Below are positions 11,269 to 23,165 of a stretch of 64,000 nucleotides of DNA, piece after piece. The stretch lies in contig JABYQN010000004.1 in assembly GCA_022606135.1 (NCBI GenBank), forward strand, positions 496,001 to 560,000, given 5' to 3'. The stretch is from Fomes fomentarius (lineage: Eukaryota > Basidiomycota > Agaricomycetes > Polyporales > Polyporaceae). Numbering within the stretch: position 1 is the first letter of the stretch; each line of letters starts with the position of its first letter. The notes below the pieces were generated by a model that saw nothing but the letters and a program-made list of their open reading frames with translations, made no database searches and was not told the DNA's origin. Position numbers and translations under genes: made by a program.

Positions 11269-11964
11269 ATGTCAGCGGGAATAGTGATATCTAGACTGTT
11301 GACATCCGTAGACGGTACGATTCGGGCATCTTTGTTGTTTCCGGTTGATCGTCTTGATGCACTCATTTTCAGGATACACCTCACCCTAATCATTGTAATC
11401 AGCATGTGAGTCGTGGAGTACCCTTCTTTCAAGCACGAAGCGCTTGTCTTTGATACATTGGCTGAGCCAATTTATCGAGCGCCCAAGGAGGTTAAAGACT
11501 TGCGCTTTCCCATATCACAGCATGCATGCGTGTGTACCATCTTCAACATGCTGCTATGAGCGGCGGTTAGAGCAAGATGATGCTACAAGACGGATTGATT
11601 GCAACGAAGAGACAGGTGCGACCCGGTCTGTCGGCGAAAGAGCTAAGGTCGAATAAGAAGGCTTACAACAACCCCCGACTTCCAACTTCATGAGAACTAC
11701 ATCCTTGCTTCAAACAACAACAACCAATAATCAATTCATAAGGTTAAGGTCCGAAAGGTGAGCGAAAACGAAAACAACAGGAGCGCAAACGAAGGAAGCA
11801 TGCGACCCCTTGGGTGTCCCGGAACGAAGGCGGGTGGGACGGTGTACGTATACGCATAGTCAAGAGTGATGTTAGACGGTGCGTCTTCTATGCATGGATG
11901 CGCATTAGGTGAGGTGCTCGCTGAGGGATCAAAAGCGTGGACGTACCGAAAAGAGCTGAGAGCT
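11269..11964. other. Intergenic, nothing recognised
   Basis: This stretch lies between the end of the PEX26-like gene and the 3' end of the pheromone gene, and presumably holds the 3' untranslated parts of both. No conserved open frame, RNA gene or repeat was seen. The long minus-strand frame 11736-12311 overlaps the pheromone gene in another frame and is Ser/Pro-rich noise. Confidence 0.4.
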
Positions 11965-12087
11965 CTAGGCGATGATGCAGCCGCTGTGCGAGCCGCCGCT
12001 GCCAGGGTCCTCTTGGTTGACGAGGATGGCCTCAATAGGCTCCTCGATATCAATGGGGAGTGCGGGCGTGATGGTAAAAGCGTCCAT
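11965..12087 (-). CDS. Lipopeptide mating-pheromone precursor (CaaX-type)
   Basis: This is a 40-residue intronless frame from ATG 12087 to TAG 11965. It begins MDAFTITPALP, continues with an acidic stretch (DIEEPIEAILVNQEDPG) and ends SGGSHSGCIIA. A terminal C-aliphatic-aliphatic-A box is the farnesylation signal of basidiomycete B-mating-type pheromone precursors, and the MDxF-type N terminus, small size and Gly/Ser-rich run before the cysteine match that family. In known relatives the precursor is farnesylated, trimmed and carboxymethylated, cut in its middle and exported, then sensed by STE3-type receptors. No receptor gene is in the window, so it may be a mating-type pheromone at the edge of a locus or one of the pheromone-like genes found outside it. 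A TATA box lies 124 bases upstream. Confidence 0.85.
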   Translation of the reverse strand: MDAFTITPALPIDIEEPIEAILVNQEDPGSGGSHSGCIIA

Positions 12088-12210
12088 GATGGTGATGCGG
12101 ATGGTGGGGATGGTGGGGAGTGCGGAGGAGGCGGGAGGGAGAGGGCGAAAGAGCGAGATGCGTTGGGGAGTAGAACGACTTCGCTGCCAATCCTCCCTCC
12201 TCCCAGTCGC

Positions 12211-12217
12211 TTATATA
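12211..12217 (-). promoter_or_regulatory. TATA box of the pheromone precursor gene
   Basis: Read on the minus strand this is TATATAA within GTGTATATAAGCG, 124 bases before the ATG of the pheromone precursor. It is the only such element in the local GC-rich upstream sequence, and the distance suits a gene with a moderately long 5' leader. Confidence 0.5.
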
Positions 12218-13215
12218 CACCCTTGGACTCTCTTCGGAAACCACTCGGCCGCCGATTTTGCGCTTCAGGCACAATGTGGCCTTTCAGGCGACACTGAGAT
12301 TTGTATCTCAAGAGTCAAGGCAAAGTGGACGGCCGTCCACGACGTGTGCCGGCGCCGGCAAACAATGCACAACGAGCGTGAAAAGCCGGAGCTCAATGCG
12401 CAGAGTCTCTTCTCTGTGTCTCTCTCCATTTCTTGGGGAGGCTCTTGACATCCCGCTGTCGCCGATGCCGAACAATACTTGGACATAGCGTCGAGTAGCG
12501 GGTGGCTCGGCTGCCAATCGGCGGTTCTTAGCCTCTCGTGCCTTGTCTCACTGCCACCGGTCTTGTTCGAGTTGATCAAATCGGCCGCCGAAGACTGAGG
12601 CCTGAGGACCGAATCTCCTCGGAGGAGCCTCGAATGTCCGTTGAGTGCGCTTGGTGGCGATGCCGGTCGAGGAACTGGCTTTGACGATCGGGCCAGGGTG
12701 TTCGGCCTTGACAGTGAACAAGAGGAGCATGCCGAGCCCCGGGAGAGTCTGTGAGTCCAGAATCTGTCGTCTATAGATAGGTCACCAACGGTCAGATGTG
12801 TGGCTAAGGTACAGAGATATCTAGCTTGAATTCGGCTGGACGGCGAGATTGTCAAAGTCGTCCGGTACTTCAGGTCTGAGGAGATGGAATCTCGTGTTAT
12901 CACTCTTGATGCCTCGATGTTCATCGGACCGGCCGCTTCATCTATATCTGTGCAATACCCTATGTCGGGGTTCCGGACATGCGGTTTCGTATGACAATGG
13001 TTTCAGGGCACAGTGACTCGGGCAGGACGACGAGAAGAGCCTCCGGTCATGATCAGACAGGACCCGACAATGAGAACATTGACTTCACAAAACCCATTAT
13101 TGTCCGCGTCGGATGGTGTGCGTTCTAGACCGCATTTCTTCATTCTATTCCACGAAAAACATTGTTCTAAACTTACACAGATGCACGTTGTACCAATACA
13201 TGCATTCACACGCGC
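12218..13215. other. Intergenic, nothing recognised
   Basis: This lies between the pheromone promoter and the 3' end of paralogue A. Minus-strand open frames of 60-219 codons here are low-complexity and carry no family motif. I searched by eye for a second CaaX pheromone frame and for STE3-like transmembrane segments and saw neither. Confidence 0.4.
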
Positions 13216-14559
13216 TCAATTCCCCAAGGTGCGTATGAAGTCGACCTTCCTTTCAAGAGTACTCCAGTCCTTCTCCTTCAGGTACGCCTCGACCTCCGGG
13301 CGCACGCTCTTCAGCAGATCCTCTGTCGTGTACTTCGGCTTCCACCCGATCGCGCGGGCGCGGTTCGCCCTGCAGCGCGAGTTCGTCCCTCCGTACCAGC
13401 CCCACTCCTCCGCCCCGAAGTACTGGATGAGCTCTTCGACAGAAAAGGTCGTCGGCTCGGAGTCCTGTGTGATCCCGAGTGCGACTAGGGCCTCGCCGAT
13501 CGCTTTGCTGAGCTGGTACCAAGTGTGCTCGCCGTTCTCGCCGAAGTAGAAGCCCTCCCAGCCGTGCCCGGTCTTGTCGGTGTTCTTGACAGCAGAATCG
13601 TAGAGCGCGATGAACAGGTCCGCAGCTGTGCATACGGGATGTCAATGAGGGATGTGATGTACCTTGAGTTCACCGGTGGAGGCTACTTACTGTCGTCGAT
13701 GTGTATGTTCGGCCAGATGGACTTGCCCTTGCCGACCACACCGGCGCGCTTGCGGTCGAGCGAGCCCCGGATGAGCAGGGGCATCTGGATGGAATGCGAG
13801 TTGGAGATTCCAGCATCGACGAGAGGATGCTTCGCGAGTCCGTAGATCAGCGATGGGAGGACGACGTGAGTGCGGGCATAGCCCTCTACGTCCGCCCCCG
13901 CGACGAGTAGGTCAACGGAACGGTGGAATGCATCGTCGGGTATTGCCCTGATTTGCTCGACATTCAGGTCGTCGTAGATCGTGTTGGTCGGATATTCGCC
14001 GCGGGCGTCATCACGCAATTCACCCGTGCCCGACTATTTGCTCAGGTCATCAGTGAACAATCACAACTAACTGATAAAACAGCCCGACGCACAGTGTGGA
14101 TTAGTATTGGGACGTCTCTCGTCTTCTCATGTCTCTTCTTCAAGCCACTCAAAAGCGCCTTGATGAACGGCACATTGTCTGAGTCAGCCTAGCAGTGACG
14201 TCAGCATATCAGACCCTTCAACCGAGTTTCGGTTCACACTACACGCACAGTCTCAAATACAACATGAGCCCGCTCCGCGAGTTGCGCGACTTTGTCGTGC
14301 TCCTGCAGAGTCCCGACGACGGTCTTTACGCCGAACTTGGATCCGAGAATCTTCGCCTTCTCGGCGTTGCGGACGAGCGCGGTAATGTCAAACCTGCTTG
14401 CATCCAGGTGGACGAGAAGGCGAGCAAGTACCGCACCGCCTAAATAGCCTGTGGAAGATTGGAAGTCAGGTTAGGCCCAGTCTCAGCTTTCGGGACTCTG
14501 GGGCACAGCGGGTTACCAGTAGCCCCAGTGATGAAGATGGGAACTCGCTCCAAAGCCAT
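13216..14559 (-). CDS. Atypical SDR / NAD(P)-binding protein, array copy A
   Basis: Exons, in transcript order, 14559-14517, 14448-14249, 14188-14093, 14033-13691 and 13625-13216 give 363 residues. The Rossmann motif is TGATGYLGG, split by intron 1 after the second glycine. DITALVRNAEKAKIL follows the second strand, ILIHTSGTG the fifth, and then come DDARGEY, LPSLIYG, VVGKGKSIWPNIHIDD and the C-terminal TGHGWEGFYFGENGEHTWYQ and RARAIGWKPKY. This is the general fold of extended SDR/NmrA-like NAD(P)-binding proteins. The canonical YxxxK is replaced by FHRSVD, so classical SDR catalysis is doubtful. Function unknown. It is closest to copies B and F in this window. Its C terminus is longer (DWSTLERKVDFIRTLGN). 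Confidence 0.85.
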
Positions 14560-15237
14560 TGATACTGAGAGTTTAGTGAGGGCTTGAGGGCAATGTTTCT
14601 GTATGCGCTATGTCGTCTGCGTACGTAGAGCCCTGTTATACTCAAGACAGGTTACTGGCAGCGCTGGCAGCCTGCTTACCAAGCGTTACAAATCTCCTGG
14701 AAGCTGGCTCGAGTCGAACTTGGAGGTGGGAAGAGGGGAGGAAAACAGCCTGACTCAGCATGACCGGTTGAACTTCCAGCTCCTCCGAAATTGATGATCG
14801 CCTATGCGCTTGGCATAGTACTCACGGATGATACTACTTATGTAAAGTCTGGTCGAAGTCGAAAGCGGCCAATCATCCGGGACACCCTTCGCGGAGCAAC
14901 GAAGCGAATGGGCTTTCATGTCTTGAGCCAGCACGTAGAAAAGGGTGGTTGTATGAAGCTAACCTGCTCGCCACTTAAGCGCTTGATAATTCGGCTCAGC
15001 CATCATATCGAAAACATCTGAACACACCAGGCAGAGATTGGAGGATGTTGTTGCAGCTCTTAAGCCAAAGACAGAAGTCGTCTACAATATTACTGATAGT
15101 CCAACAGCATTGAGCGCGTGCCAAGCGCGGCCTGTATACCCAGCCTCACAGGCTGCATCGACAACTTCCCCAAGCTACCTGCAATTTTCACTAGGTCTGC
15201 TATTCGACGTTGGTTCAACGTTCTGCTCCGACGCACC
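14560..15237. other. Spacer between array copies A and B
   Basis: This holds the upstream region of copy A and the 3' flank of copy B. A weak TATAAC-type tract lies near 14635 on the minus strand. A plus-strand frame from 15038 opens MEDVVAALKPKTEVVYNI, faintly like NmrA-type sequence, but it then runs antisense into the last exon of copy B, so I do not call a gene. Confidence 0.4.
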
Positions 15238-16525
15238 CTATTGCGATTTGTTCCAGAGAGCCTCGACCTCCGGACGGATGCTCTTCAGGAAGTCTTCCGT
15301 CGCATACTTGGGCTTCCACCCGATCGCGCGGGCGCGGTTCGCCCTGCAGCGCGAGTTCGTTCCTCCGTGCCAGCCCCACTCCTCCGCCCCGAAGTACTTG
15401 ACGAGCTCTTCGACGGAAAAGGTCGTCGGCTCGGAATCCTGTGTAATCCCGAGTGCGACTAGAGCCTCGCCGATCGCTTTGCTAAGCTGGTACCAAGTGT
15501 GCTCGCCGTTCTCGCCGAAATAGAAGCCTTCCCATCCGTGGCCGGTCTTCTCGGGATTGTTGTTGATCGAGTCGAAGAGCGTGATGTAAAGATCCGCAAC
15601 TGTCCACGAAGCAGTTTGATCAGGGTGAGTGCCTGCAGTAGACATAACAGACGCAACTCACTGTCATCAATATGAACGTCGGGCCAGAGCGCTCTGCCCT
15701 TGCCGACTACGCCTGCCCGCTTCCGATCGAGTGCTGCGCGGATGAGGAGGGGGACTTGGATGGAATGCGGGTTTGACACTCCCCCAACGACGAGTTCATG
15801 GTTAGCGGTGCCATAGATAGTGGAGGGCAGGATAATGTGGGAACGGATATACCCCTTCTGGTCCGCATCCACAATGCGTAGGTCAACTTGGCGGTGCTCA
15901 GCTGTCTCAGGGATAGACTTGATCTGCTCAACGTTGCAGTCGTCGTAAATTGTGTCGGTGGAGTATTCGCCGCGCGCGTCATCCGTCAAGAGACCAGTCC
16001 CAGACTAGCCACGCGCGAACAAGAATCAGACAAAGTAGTACGAGGGAAAGGTCCAAGTTGACATACTGTGTGGATGAGGATAGGAAGATCTCCTCTCTTC
16101 TCATGCCTCTTCTTTAGTCCCTCAAGGAGAGCCTCGGTGAACGGCACATCATCTGCGTCCGCCTGGGAATCTTCCAGTCAGCAACCCACGACCACAGCTT
16201 AACTCGGAAACCCACAAGATTAAATACGACATGAGACTGCTCCGCAAGAGCTTGAACCTTGTCGACCTCCTGGTGGGACCCAACGATCACCTTCACGCTA
16301 AACTTCGATTCCAGGATCTTCGCCTTGTCGGCGTTGCGAACGAGCGCAGTGATGTCAAGATTTTTCGCATTACGGTGTTTGAGCAAACGAGCGAGAATGG
16401 CGCCGCCGATATAGCCTGCAATCGGAGAAGTGAAGTGAAGGGAAGATGATGGTAAGACAACAAGACAGCTTACCTGTAGCACCCGTCAGGAAGATTGAAG
16501 TTCGTCCAGGGTTGCTGTTAGACAT
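15238..16525 (-). CDS. Atypical SDR / NAD(P)-binding protein, array copy B
   Basis: Exons, in transcript order, 16525-16474, 16415-16216, 16162-16067, 16004-15662 and 15599-15238 give 350 residues. Exons 2-4 have exactly the lengths of copy A (200, 96, 343) with the same phases. Key motifs are TGATGYIGGAILARLL, DITALVRNADKAKIL, ILIHTSGTG, TDDARGEY, STIYG, VVGKGRALWPDVHIDD and TGHGWEGFYFGENGEHTWYQ. The SDR tyrosine-lysine pair is replaced by EHRQVD. The last exon is about 90% identical to that of copy A over most of its length, pointing to recent duplication or gene conversion between neighbours. A long TATATATATA tract (16633-16642) lies about 110 bases upstream of the start. Confidence 0.87.
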
Positions 16526-17645
16526 CAAGGCTTGAAGCTTGAACTCTTGGTCTGTTGCTATTTCTGGCAGCAAGCCCAATAGTAGTGACGTGCTGTAGTA
16601 GAATGTCAATGGTTCAGTGATGCTACTATGCCTATATATATAGTTTTGGGTACACCCTGCTTGGTAACTTGAATCTGAGAATATCAAACAGTACAAGCCC
16701 ACATCCACTGTATTCGATCCACGAATAATGTCTAGATGGTCCAGTAGTTGAGGCTTACAAAAGGACCAGCGCGGTGAAAAGTCGCTGTCTGGGTAGTCAG
16801 CGATGGCTTCATCAGCAGCGCTGATTCAGCGGCGATTAACTGTACTTACTCAGAATGAGACTGCAACTAAGCGCCAATGCTTACTCATGTAGTACACTGT
16901 TAGACTGTTGACACCACAGGCAACTACAACATAATCTTCGTTACTGACCATAATAGAAAGCGATGATATCCGACCTATGTAGATATCGATCTGCGCAAAG
17001 GGCCTTCTCCAGTTGGTTCCGATGGGTGCCTGAGGGTAAGCCTCTGGGCTCAGACACCTCCTCTCGATAGAAACATCCCTTCGACATCGGGAGTCGGAGA
17101 GACAGTCATCGAACTCCAACGTTTCTACGCAATACTGTTCGCGATTATCGTGCACTCCTCTTCCCGTCATACCGCAACAACATGACCATCCGTGAAAAAT
17201 AGAGTGTGTCATTGTAGCGCAACGCAGGAAGGACATGGGTCGCATCCCCTATACTAGTGGTCAATCAACCCAGAGGTGCGTAGTACGGGCAAGTCTAACT
17301 AAATATTCTCGACGACCGCCGAGTCCGACCTCGGGTTTTGCACCGGGTTACTTATAGGCACGACAAGGCATCTACGACGTTTCATCTCGTGTTTCCCGGC
17401 TACCTGCAGATAGTAGGAAATTAGGGCTGTATCCTGAGGACGTCCGCCCTACCGCATGCAGAAGCCAGCGGTGGGTAAGAGTGATCAGGTATGAAAATGC
17501 TAGACAAGCCAAATCCACTAGCGAGAGTACTCGAGGGACATATCGTGGCTCAGCCAGTCGATCGAGGGCGTCTGAGTGGTATAAGTATATTATATGGAGA
17601 CGAGTACATAAGGTGTTGTATTTGACTGTGCATTGATTTACCAAA
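16526..17645. other. Spacer between array copies B and C
   Basis: This 1.1 kb holds the promoter of copy B (TATATATATA at 16633-16642, minus-strand transcription) and the 3' flank of copy C. No coding relic of the array was found by eye, and the open frames are short and patternless. Confidence 0.4.
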
Positions 17646-18971
17646 CTACTTGCGATTGACGAAGTCTTCCGGCGGCGTCCGGCGATAGTCGGGAAGCTCA
17701 CTCCCCTCCTTCTTCAACGCAATCTCGACCTCCTCCGGTATGCTCTTGATCAGATCCTGCGGAGTGTACTTCGGTTTCCATCCAAGGTCTCTGCGCCCAC
17801 GGTCCCCGCGGGGTCGCGAGTTCGCAAAGATCAAGCCTGTATAGAAGTCGCTCCCGAAGTACGTGAGGCATTCCTCGGGAGTAAGCAAGGTTGGCTCGGC
17901 CTCTTCAGCGCGCCCGAGAGCGACAAGCGCAGCCCCAATAGCTTTGGACACCTCGTACATCGAGATCTCGCCAGCCTCAATGAAGTAGTGACCCTCGCGG
18001 CCGTGGCCCAACTTCGAAGGATTGTAGAGCGCCGCATCGAATAGGAGGTCATAGTACTCCGCAACTGTGGTGATAATATCATCAAGAATGTCTCTATTCG
18101 CAAGAGTTACGGCGACTCACCATCGTCGATGTGCACGACTCCGAAGAGATTTGCACCTTTCCCGAGTATGCCCGAACGGCCCCGCTGTAAGAACGCAGAA
18201 CAGTACCATGGGATTGGAATCGACTCCTTGTGCGAGATCCCGCTATCAAACAAAGGCCCTTGCGCGATGCCGTAGATATAGCCAGGGAAGGCGAGGTATG
18301 AGCGTGCATATTCATCCGTGTCGGCTGATATCGCCAGGAGGTTGATAGCTTGGTGCAGCATGCTGGGAGGGAACGCGTCAAGTGTAGCTTGGTCGATGTC
18401 CAAGACAATGGTCGAGGATGCGTATTCTCCGCGTGCATCGTCTATGAGTATGGCTGTGCCAGACTGCAGTATTGAACGTAGCAGTGTTAGTGTGATAACC
18501 CCGTAAGGATGAGCGAACATACAGTATGGATAAAGATAGGCGTATCCCCTAACTTCTCGTGTCGCTTCTTCATCCCAGCAGTAATTGTCTTCAATGCTGA
18601 CTCGTTGTCTGCGTCAGCCTGTTGGAGCGTCTCATGAGTATCCGCCCGGATTCCTGACCTCAGGTACTTACCGTGTGGACGACCACGTGCGCCTCCTCCA
18701 CCAGCTCGGTGAGCTGCTCGAGATCTTCAAGCGACCCTATAGCGGCCTTGACGTGGAACTCGGTCTCGAGGAGCTTCCCCTTCTCTGCGTTGCGCACCAG
18801 CGCAGTAATATCGAACGTGCTTGCCTTCGGGTGTGCTAGGATGCGCTGGAGAACCGCACCCCCAATGTACCCTGTGCGAGATTAACGTGAATCACCAGGA
18901 AAAAAAAGCCCTTGAGGGGAGGGCTTACCGGTGGCTCCGGTGATGAAGATGGACACTCGCGTTGAAGACAT
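17646..18971 (-). CDS. Atypical SDR / NAD(P)-binding protein, array copy C
   Basis: Exons, in transcript order, 18971-18929, 18871-18672, 18618-18523, 18463-18121 and 18064-17646 give 366 residues. It starts MSSTRVSIFITGATG-YIGGAVL. Motifs are DITALVRNAEKGKLL, TPIFIHTSGTA, IDDARGEY, GYIYG, GILGKGANLFGVVHIDD and LGHGREGHYFIEAGEISMYE. The REGxYFIEAGE segment and GDRGRRDLGWKPKY define, with copy D, a second subtype distinct from A/B/F. The position of the SDR catalytic tyrosine reads LHQAIN, the most diverged of the five copies. The C-terminal tail is extended (ELPDYRRTPPEDFVNRK). Intron positions are identical to the other copies. A TATAAAA box (19021-19027) lies 50 bases upstream. Confidence 0.87.
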
Positions 18972-19760
18972 GTTGGTTTGCTGGATTTCGATGCCCGTTG
19001 GAGAGTGCTCGTCGGTGGGCTTTTATACCATGGCCCGCGACGAAGCGGCACTCAGGGTTGTTACGTAGATAGCAGGACCATCAGCAATTCCTGTGCTTAC
19101 GAAGCCTCACGAAGCCAGTGGTGTGTCCTATCCAGATTCCCGCCATGTCGGGCTTCTGCGACATCGGACAATATGCCCTATGCCCGTCGCGAACAAACGA
19201 GAGGCAGCTATCATCATCAGGTGAAAAATTGTGAGAAATAAAACCCGTATAAGCCTAGTACTTGAGCTCGACGACGGGCCGGAACTTAGTCGACCCACTG
19301 CAGAACAACCCCCAATTGTGGACGAGTCAGCAAGAAGTTCACTACATATATAGCCGACATTATCAGCAGTCAAATCAAAATTGATGGCAGTCAGCGGTGC
19401 TGCAAGTTGTGAACGACATCTGTTGGCAGTTGTGTAACCACTTACTACTAGAATCAACCAAGGACGGCTTGTGCGGGAAAAGATAGCGCATATCACACAA
19501 CTTGAAGTTGAGGTGTACATATGGTGAAGTCCTTCAAGCACATTAACTCGTGACGGCTTTGAAAACCCCAAGCAAACTCTTACCGCTGGTGACTGTATGA
19601 AGATCGAGGAGGTTCAACGACTCGAAGGAAGTACTTGATTGCCAATTTTGGGGAAGCGCTCGGATGAGATGACGTGACTGTGTCACAACGTGACGCACTC
19701 AGTAGGCTCTTTGTGACACTGACTCGTACCAATCAATCAGTTTGCCTCCGCCACGCCACC
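18972..19760. promoter_or_regulatory. Divergent region between copy C and the WD40 gene
   Basis: This spacer lies between two start codons pointing apart. The left end carries the copy C core promoter (TATAAAA read on the minus strand at 19021-19027). The right end has no TATA box, but the WD40 start has a good context (CCACCATGT). No coding relic was recognised in the middle. Confidence 0.45.
19021..19027 (-). promoter_or_regulatory. TATA box of array copy C
   Basis: TATAAAA on the minus strand, 50 bases from the ATG of copy C. Comparable elements stand before copy D (53 bases), relic E (about 60), and the terminal SDR gene (about 65). Confidence 0.5.
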
Positions 19761-22107
19761 ATGTACGCCCACAGAGGACCCTGGTTCAACCATCTCGATG
19801 GTCTCGAGCAGCAATTTGACATTTTGATGGAGATTAATGGCTTAGGGGACAACGACCGCGGAGACAAGAAGTTCGTCAAAATTCTGCGCGACCTGTGCGA
19901 CGTCGTTCGGGATGCGGAGAAGAGACGTATGCCAGAGCTTGCCCAAATTATCGAGAGAGCTCATCAAGTCATCGAGAAGCTATTGAGATATGCGTACTCA
20001 GATGGCTTATTCAGCCAAGTCCACTGCTTCGCCTATTCGGATTACAGTCCTCTTGTTGGAGACAGTCTCAAGATGGCAGGTAAGGCCTCTCTTTGTCATA
20101 TGGCTAATTCTGCACTGCTGACAAGATACCAAACAGGTGCAGACATGATCGAGACCTTCATGGAATTTTACACAAACTATCTCTATCCAGGCATCGGTGA
20201 GTGTGTGCCCCAGTGTTGTCCGTGGCTCAGTAAGCAGAATACAGCAAACGCATCGCAGAACGCCCGAAGCTGCCAGCTTTCGCCCGAACGGAGTCATGGA
20301 TAAAATCACCACGACCTCATCCGCAAACGTCTCGGCTCTCCCGATTCCGGAAGGGCGTCACTATCGACATACCGGACAGCGCCCATCGCGCCCAACTCAT
20401 CTACCAAGCACGCGCGCAGGTCCAAATGGATTTCCTCTCCCCGCCCTGCACGATGCAGCTGTCCACCGATGGCGCGATCCTCGCAATGGCTGTGGCAAGC
20501 GGGTACAAGGGGCACGATCCGATCTTGCGCTACTATCGCCTCGGGGACGACGGGGATGAGTTTTACGACCTTGATTGTGACGCCGTGCAGATGGATCCAG
20601 GGCTCTCGAACGTCGCACGCTGGATAGAGATGGACTCGGAACGCAAGCTGATCTTCCTCGCGGACGATGATCGGATCAAGTCCTTCTCCTGGGGTCCCAA
20701 CGCCGACGACGAGCTCACCGAGGTCCTGCCCAACGTGCATACGATGAACTCCGAGCGCGAGTACGATGGTCCTCTGGCAGTGCTCCCTGGCGGCCGACTC
20801 ATCCGTGCGGGCAAGGGCAAAGTAGCTGTGTGGAATCTCGACACTTTGGAGACGCATCAGGACAACCCGGGAAAGCTCATCGGAGAAGGCACCGTAAACA
20901 CCGACAACAGCTTCCGCGAAGAGGATTGCAAGCGCATTGAGCGGTCGAGCGGCAGCAAGGCACATAGTATCATCACATTCGCGGACGCGGAGTACCAGCC
21001 GCGGGCATGGCATTGGCACGCACCGACAGGACTCATGCTCTGCGCAGAGAATGGGGACGACGACCACCGCTTTGGTTGTGTGTCGATGGACATTGAACAA
21101 GGTCGTCACATCACACGGTATCTCGGACATGGTCACGACGTAGATAGGTTCTCGACGAGCTCTGGGGATCCGCATGTGTTCTGGACAGCGGGCTCGGACG
21201 GGTATGCGCGGATGTTCGACGTACGTCGGCCGCTCCCGGTCCTCACGTTCGATACTGGGGTGCAAAGCGAAGCATGTGCAGACGTCCTATTCATTCACCC
21301 TGACGGCATCCCAAGTACGTCTCGCTCGAAATCTCTTGATTCTCGCGCACAACCTCAGACCATCTTCTAGCGCTGTTCACTGGCGGTCAGCGTACGCAGC
21401 AGATCAAGCTGTGGGACGTGCGCGCCCGTGCGTGCATCTACGAGTTCTCAACGGGCAACAATGGTGTCTGTTCACTGCTTTGGGATGATCGCCGTATGGA
21501 TCTCATTGCTGCCACCGAGAGTGGTCACGGATGGGGCCCGAGCGCGTCGCGCAAAGCGAAAATTCCCCGATGGGCGACATGGAAAGCAGTCGAGGAAGAA
21601 GCTAAGGCTCGCATACAGGCACAAGCAGCGTCGCAGAACGAGCAGGAGGAACCGCTCGAGCCATCTGCAAACGACGGCCGAACTCCGCCGGCGATCGGTG
21701 CACAAGATGTCGAGATGGTAGTTGATACGGAGGCGGAACACACTGACGAAGCTGCAGACGATGAGGACGCCTGGACTGACGAGAGCGAGAGCGAGGGGGA
21801 ATCATCTGGCCTTGCAAGTGAAGGCCAAGGTCAAGAGGAAGACGATGACGACGAAGACGAGGACAATCCGAACGACATTGATGAGGAGTATTCCGAAGGC
21901 CGCAAGTGGCCTCAACGTGCCTACCACAACGAGCGATTCTTCGGCTATGCATTCAGCGCTGGTCGATCTGTTTTCTGTGCGTGTTCCACACGCTGCTGAG
22001 TCATATGAGAGTGTGATGCTCATAGTCTTTCGATTGCAGTACGATATCAATTCAGGGTTGATCCTAGTTGGGATCTGCCTACCAGTAGCAGCGAGCGTTG
22101 GTTATGA
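19761..22107 (+). CDS. WD40-repeat protein of unknown function
   Basis: Exons 19761-20079, 20137-20196, 20238-21314, 21371-21976 and 22040-22107 give 709 residues. The N-terminal 120 residues are helical and unlike WD repeats. From about residue 150 the protein has blade-like units: MQLSTDGAILAMAVASG, KLIFLADDDRIKSFSWG, AGKGKVAVWNLDTLE, VFWTAGSDGYARMFDVR and TLFTGGQRTQQIKLWDVRAR. A strongly acidic Glu/Asp/Ser stretch (about bases 21720-21890) lies before the last short exons. Such proteins are scaffolds, but no partner can be named. It is the only plus-strand gene inside the minus-strand SDR array and splits it between copies C and D. The last splice (donor 21977) is chosen because it keeps the frame open to a nearby stop. 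The extreme C terminus is the least certain part. Confidence 0.8.
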
Positions 22108-23165
22108 CGAGAGGATTTGTACGCCATCGTTCACCTCTGGTACACTCGCACTCACGAAACTGACGCTACGGTACACGTGGAAGATTGTTATCATCCAACC
22201 TTGATCTATTTGAACCATAACCCCCTTAGGTGTTTAGTTTGTCATGTTACAAGCCTCACCGTCACTGGCAGGGCTTAACATCGAACACGCTCACGAAAGT
22301 TGCTCATCATAAACCATTGAGCAGTTGAGTTCATTATCTGTTTGACTAGACGCACGTAGCCGTACACATCACTTTTTACAAGAGACTTTCGCCCTTCTCA
22401 CTTCTGCTGACCCGTACTGAACACCTCCACCTCTAGAACAATACTCTGGATCATGTCATGTCCTCCGTTGACTCCAGCTTCTAGCACCGTGACATTTGCG
22501 GTCCAACCACTGCGCGCTGACGAGTGCGGGTACCTGCTGGGGAGATCGACGTGTAGCGGGACCGTAACTCGGTTCGGAGCGAGTGGGTCATGACTCGATG
22601 AAACGGGGGATAAACTCTGGGATTTGAAGGATGAGCAACACGGATAAGATGTCCCACTCAAATAATTATAGCTGCTGTAGATTCAGGACTAGAATGGTGG
22701 TTTGTTCATATTGTATGCGCGTGCATTCCTCAGAAATTACTGATAGATGCACAATGACATATGCTCACCTACTCGCCATAGGTCTGGACTTCAAGAATAG
22801 CTACGTCCACAATTCATGTCCCACTTCATCGCTGTGATCATGGATGATTTGACTGACAGACGATAGCTATGTCACCTGCGTCGTCGTCGTCGTAAATATC
22901 GAGCCTAGCACTTGACTAGGCTCACGCAGCGCCGTCGGTGTTGGGACAAGATGGATCGTTAAACGTAAGTCTCGTGGTCCCATGTCTGCTCACTGTGCTG
23001 TCGGGTACTGAGGATCGCAAATGCACATTCTATCACGTGGATTGATAGGTGATAAGGATTCCGTGTCGTCCGCGTCAGTGGACTTTGAATACGTCCGAAC
23101 TACCTATGGACGGCCCGCTCTCCGACTTTGGGATGTCTGCGATTCATCATAAATACTAGCGCCCC
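22108..23165. other. Spacer after the WD40 gene, with a duplicated segment
   Basis: No gene was recognised. The segment 22551-22795 is a diverged copy of 25665-25890, which lies directly 3' of array copy F (separate entry). The remaining sequence, including a direct CGTCGTCGTCGT-like run near 22882, shows no coding pattern. Confidence 0.45.
22551..22795. repeat. Duplicated flank segment, copy 1
   Basis: This segment shares long identical blocks with 25665-25890: GTAGCGGGACCGT, ACTCGGTTCGGAGCGA, GTGGGTCATGACTCG/TGGGTCATGACTCGG, TGAAACGGGGGATAA, GAAGGATGAGCAAC, CGTGCATTCCT and CTACTCGCCATAGGTCTG. They are in the same order and spacing, with a few small indels. In the other copy the segment ends a few bases before the stop codon region of paralogue F. 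Here no paralogue follows, so it probably marks a former or truncated duplication unit. Confidence 0.7.

Noticed and set aside
11736..12311. 191-codon minus-strand frame over the pheromone gene
   Set aside because: Low-complexity Ser/Pro sequence in another frame. The conserved product at this place is the 40-residue CaaX peptide.
15038..15523. Plus-strand frame starting MEDVVAALKPKTEVVYNI, faintly NmrA-like
   Set aside because: It runs straight into the antisense of the last exon of copy B, has no Rossmann motif and no splice support. The likeness covers under 20 residues.
20306..21265. 319-codon minus-strand frame
   Set aside because: Antisense shadow of the WD40 gene's main exon.
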